39,745 nucleotides of DNA from positions 1 to 39,745 of the forward strand of contig DASZZZ010000038.1 in NCBI GenBank assembly GCA_036260375.1, given 5' to 3'. Every line of letters starts with the position of its first letter. Within the stretch, counting starts at the first letter, position 1. The DNA comes from DASZZZ01 sp036260375 (GTDB lineage Bacteria > Actinomycetota > CADDZG01 > WHSQ01). The translations under genes were made by a program, and so were the position numbers. The notes beneath the pieces are model-generated. The model saw nothing but the letters and a program-made list of their open reading frames with translations. It was not told where the DNA came from and searched no databases. Below are positions 38,495 through 39,745 of the stretch, in pieces.

Positions 38495-39076
38495 GTGATG
38501 TCACTCCTTCTCCTGCCCCGCAGAGGAGGACGGGATCTCGCCCGGGCGGAGAGCGGGTTCACGATCCTCGAGCTCGTCTCCGTGATGGCCCTTCTGTCGG
38601 TCGTCCTGACCCTGGGTGCCGCGGGCTTCCGCCACTACTGGCTCCTCCACTCCCTCGAGAGCGCCCAGGGCGACGTCGCGTCCCAGCTCCGCCAGGTCCA
38701 GGCTCGCGTCGCGTCCGAGAGCCACCCGTTCATCTACGGGGCGCGGTTCACGCCGGGCGGGTCGACGTGGTCGCTCGTCAAGTACGACCAGGGGGCCGAC
38801 CGCGTCGGCACGTCGGACGACAGCTGCGGCGGCGACGGTGGGGGAACCCGCACGCTCCCCGGAGTCGAAGTGGTCGGCGGATCGTCCTCCGGCTTCTCTG
38901 CGGCCGCAGGGGTCGATCTGTCGAAGTGCGGCGGCGCGTACGCCACCGACGTGTTCGTGATGTTCTACGCGAGGGGCACTGCGACGGGCGGGAAGCTGAC
39001 GCTGCGGAGCCCCGCGCTCGACCGCACGCGCGAGATCCACGTGTCGTCGCTGACCTCGCGGGTGGAGGAACGATGA
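38495..39076 (+). CDS. Minor pilin, FimT/GspH-like
   Basis: A 193-residue prepilin with a basic leader ending ARAESG, cleavage after G21, then FTILELVSVMALLSVVLTLG with Glu at +5. The body has two Cys (DDSCGG and LSKCGG) and a strand-rich C-terminal half (VFVMFYARGTATGGKLTL) in the manner of GspH/FimT pseudopilins that prime pilus assembly. GTG 38495 or ATG 38498 may be the start; no Shine-Dalgarno is present, and a -10 ends 7 nt upstream. Its stop overlaps the next gene's ATG (ATGA). Confidence 0.85.
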   Translation: MMSLLLLPRRGGRDLARAESGFTILELVSVMALLSVVLTLGAAGFRHYWLLHSLESAQGDVASQLRQVQARVASESHPFIYGARFTPGGSTWSLVKYDQGADRVGTSDDSCGGDGGGTRTLPGVEVVGGSSSGFSAAAGVDLSKCGGAYATDVFVMFYARGTATGGKLTLRSPALDRTREIHVSSLTSRVEER

Positions 39077-39745
39077 CCTCACGCCCTTCCGCCTCTCGAG
39101 CTTCGGGACAGGGCGGGTTCACGCTCATCGAGACGCTTGCCGCCATGCTGATCTTCTCGCTCGTGACGCTCGGGACGACGCCCTTGCTGCTGTCGTCGAT
39201 CCGCGGCGCGTCGCTCTCCGGGTCTTTCACGGTCGGCAAGAACCTCACCGCCCAGGCCATGGAGCGCGTGCGCGGCTTTCCGTTCTTCGAGTCCGTGAAG
39301 AACCTGACGAACCCGCCGCGACGCGACGTTCTGGACCTGTACTTCCCCGACCGGATCGCGGGGGCGGGAGGAACCGGGTTCTCCGCCGGGAACACCTACG
39401 TCACGTCCTGCACGACCGCGTCGAAGCTGCCCACCCCGAGCGGTCCCCAGGCGTGCCCACCGCGCGTGCCGCCCGGTTTCACGGTCCGCTACGAGGCGCA
39501 GTTCGTGAACCCGGGCCCGGCGCCGGCCCCGGGGGCGAACCAGACGTTCGTCGTGCAGCCGCCCTCCGCTACCTACGACTGGAGCTCGACCGCGACCGAA
39601 TCCCCGCCGGCCCGCCTGCTTCTCATCAAGGTGACGACGTCGTGGACGTCCGGCTCGCGCGGGCGGACGTTCTCGCTGTCGAGCCTGGTCGGGGTACGGC
39701 ACCTGACGGACGAGCAGTTCCGTGCCCACGGCAAGGTCGGCTCCG
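39073..39745 (+). CDS. Minor pilin, PilV-like, 3' partial
   Basis: The frame is open from ATG 39073 to the window end (224 codons and one base). The leader MTSRPSASRASGQGG is cut after G15, then FTLIETLAAMLIFSLVTLG with Glu at +5, typical of PilV/GspI-class minor pilins. The body includes Q-A-MERVRGFPFFE, close to the usual 'ATNLAQEKIE' region of PilV proteins, and two Cys (VTSCTT and QACPPR). It is translationally coupled to the FimT-like gene. Further minor pilins (PilW/PilX-like) probably follow outside the window. Confidence 0.85.
   Translation, partial: MTSRPSASRASGQGGFTLIETLAAMLIFSLVTLGTTPLLLSSIRGASLSGSFTVGKNLTAQAMERVRGFPFFESVKNLTNPPRRDVLDLYFPDRIAGAGGTGFSAGNTYVTSCTTASKLPTPSGPQACPPRVPPGFTVRYEAQFVNPGPAPAPGANQTFVVQPPSATYDWSSTATESPPARLLLIKVTTSWTSGSRGRTFSLSSLVGVRHLTDEQFRAHGKVGS

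Overview
The window is very GC-rich, densely coding bacterial DNA. It uses many GTG (and one TTG) starts and many 4-nt ATGA/GTGA overlaps. The gene order pdxS-pdxT-yebC-ruvCAB-yajC-secD-secF-apt-relA, followed further on by alaS-ruvX-mltG-aroE, is the classic Actinomycetota backbone. A complete type IV pilus (T4P) motor and pilin cluster directly after aroE, a non-discriminating-type AspRS and DUF4388/DUF3048 proteins suggest a deep-branching actinobacterial class (Thermoleophilia, Acidimicrobiia or Nitriliruptoria-like). I cannot place it more precisely from sequence alone.

Layout. 1-559: 3' part of an M48-like membrane protein whose zinc motif is destroyed. 747-2808: two tandem DUF3048 genes. 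2933-5198: pdxS, pdxT and a YebC regulator. 5210-6427: class III nucleotide cyclase inserted before ruvC. 6535-12691: ruvC-ruvA-ruvB, yajC, an HD-domain hydrolase, secD and secF, nearly all with stop/start overlaps. 12704-15937: apt, a small DUF7662-like gene and bifunctional rel. 15954-18509: a class B penicillin-binding lipoprotein with an apparent ATC start, dtd, and an F420/FMN-type split-barrel protein. 18499-20300 (minus strand): split transketolase. 20492-24938: DUF4260-type membrane protein, aspS, a secreted TIMP/netrin-like protein (minus strand), and rarA. 25005-31076: secreted trypsin, a small membrane protein, alaS, ruvX, mltG, aroE. 31231-39745: T4P region with a DUF4388 regulator, pilB, pilT, pilC, a cyclic-di-GMP riboswitch, pilA, a FimT/GspH-like minor pilin and a PilV-like pilin running off the end.

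The most interesting signal is that the T4P region looks like one regulon wired twice. Five transcription units (DUF4388, pilB, pilT, pilA, fimT) each have a sigma28 (FliA/WhiG)-like -10 of the GCCGATAA type. Four of the five also have a recognisable -35, each exactly 16 nt upstream. The second wire is cyclic di-GMP: a GEMM-I riboswitch lies between the pilA promoter and pilA. The DUF4388 protein, PilB and PilT each begin with or contain the 24+5+24-residue architecture of the c-di-GMP-binding MshEN fold. It is near-canonical in the DUF4388 protein, half-intact in PilB and degenerate in PilT.

A second theme is leaderless expression. A TANNNT -10 box lies 5-7 nt before the start codon of relA, the DUF7662 gene, the DUF4260 gene, the 59-aa membrane protein and alaS. 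In front of ruvC and aspS the leaderless start opens a 13-14 codon micro-ORF whose stop overlaps the real gene's start region. There are no tRNA or rRNA genes, insertion sequences or CRISPR arrays in the window.
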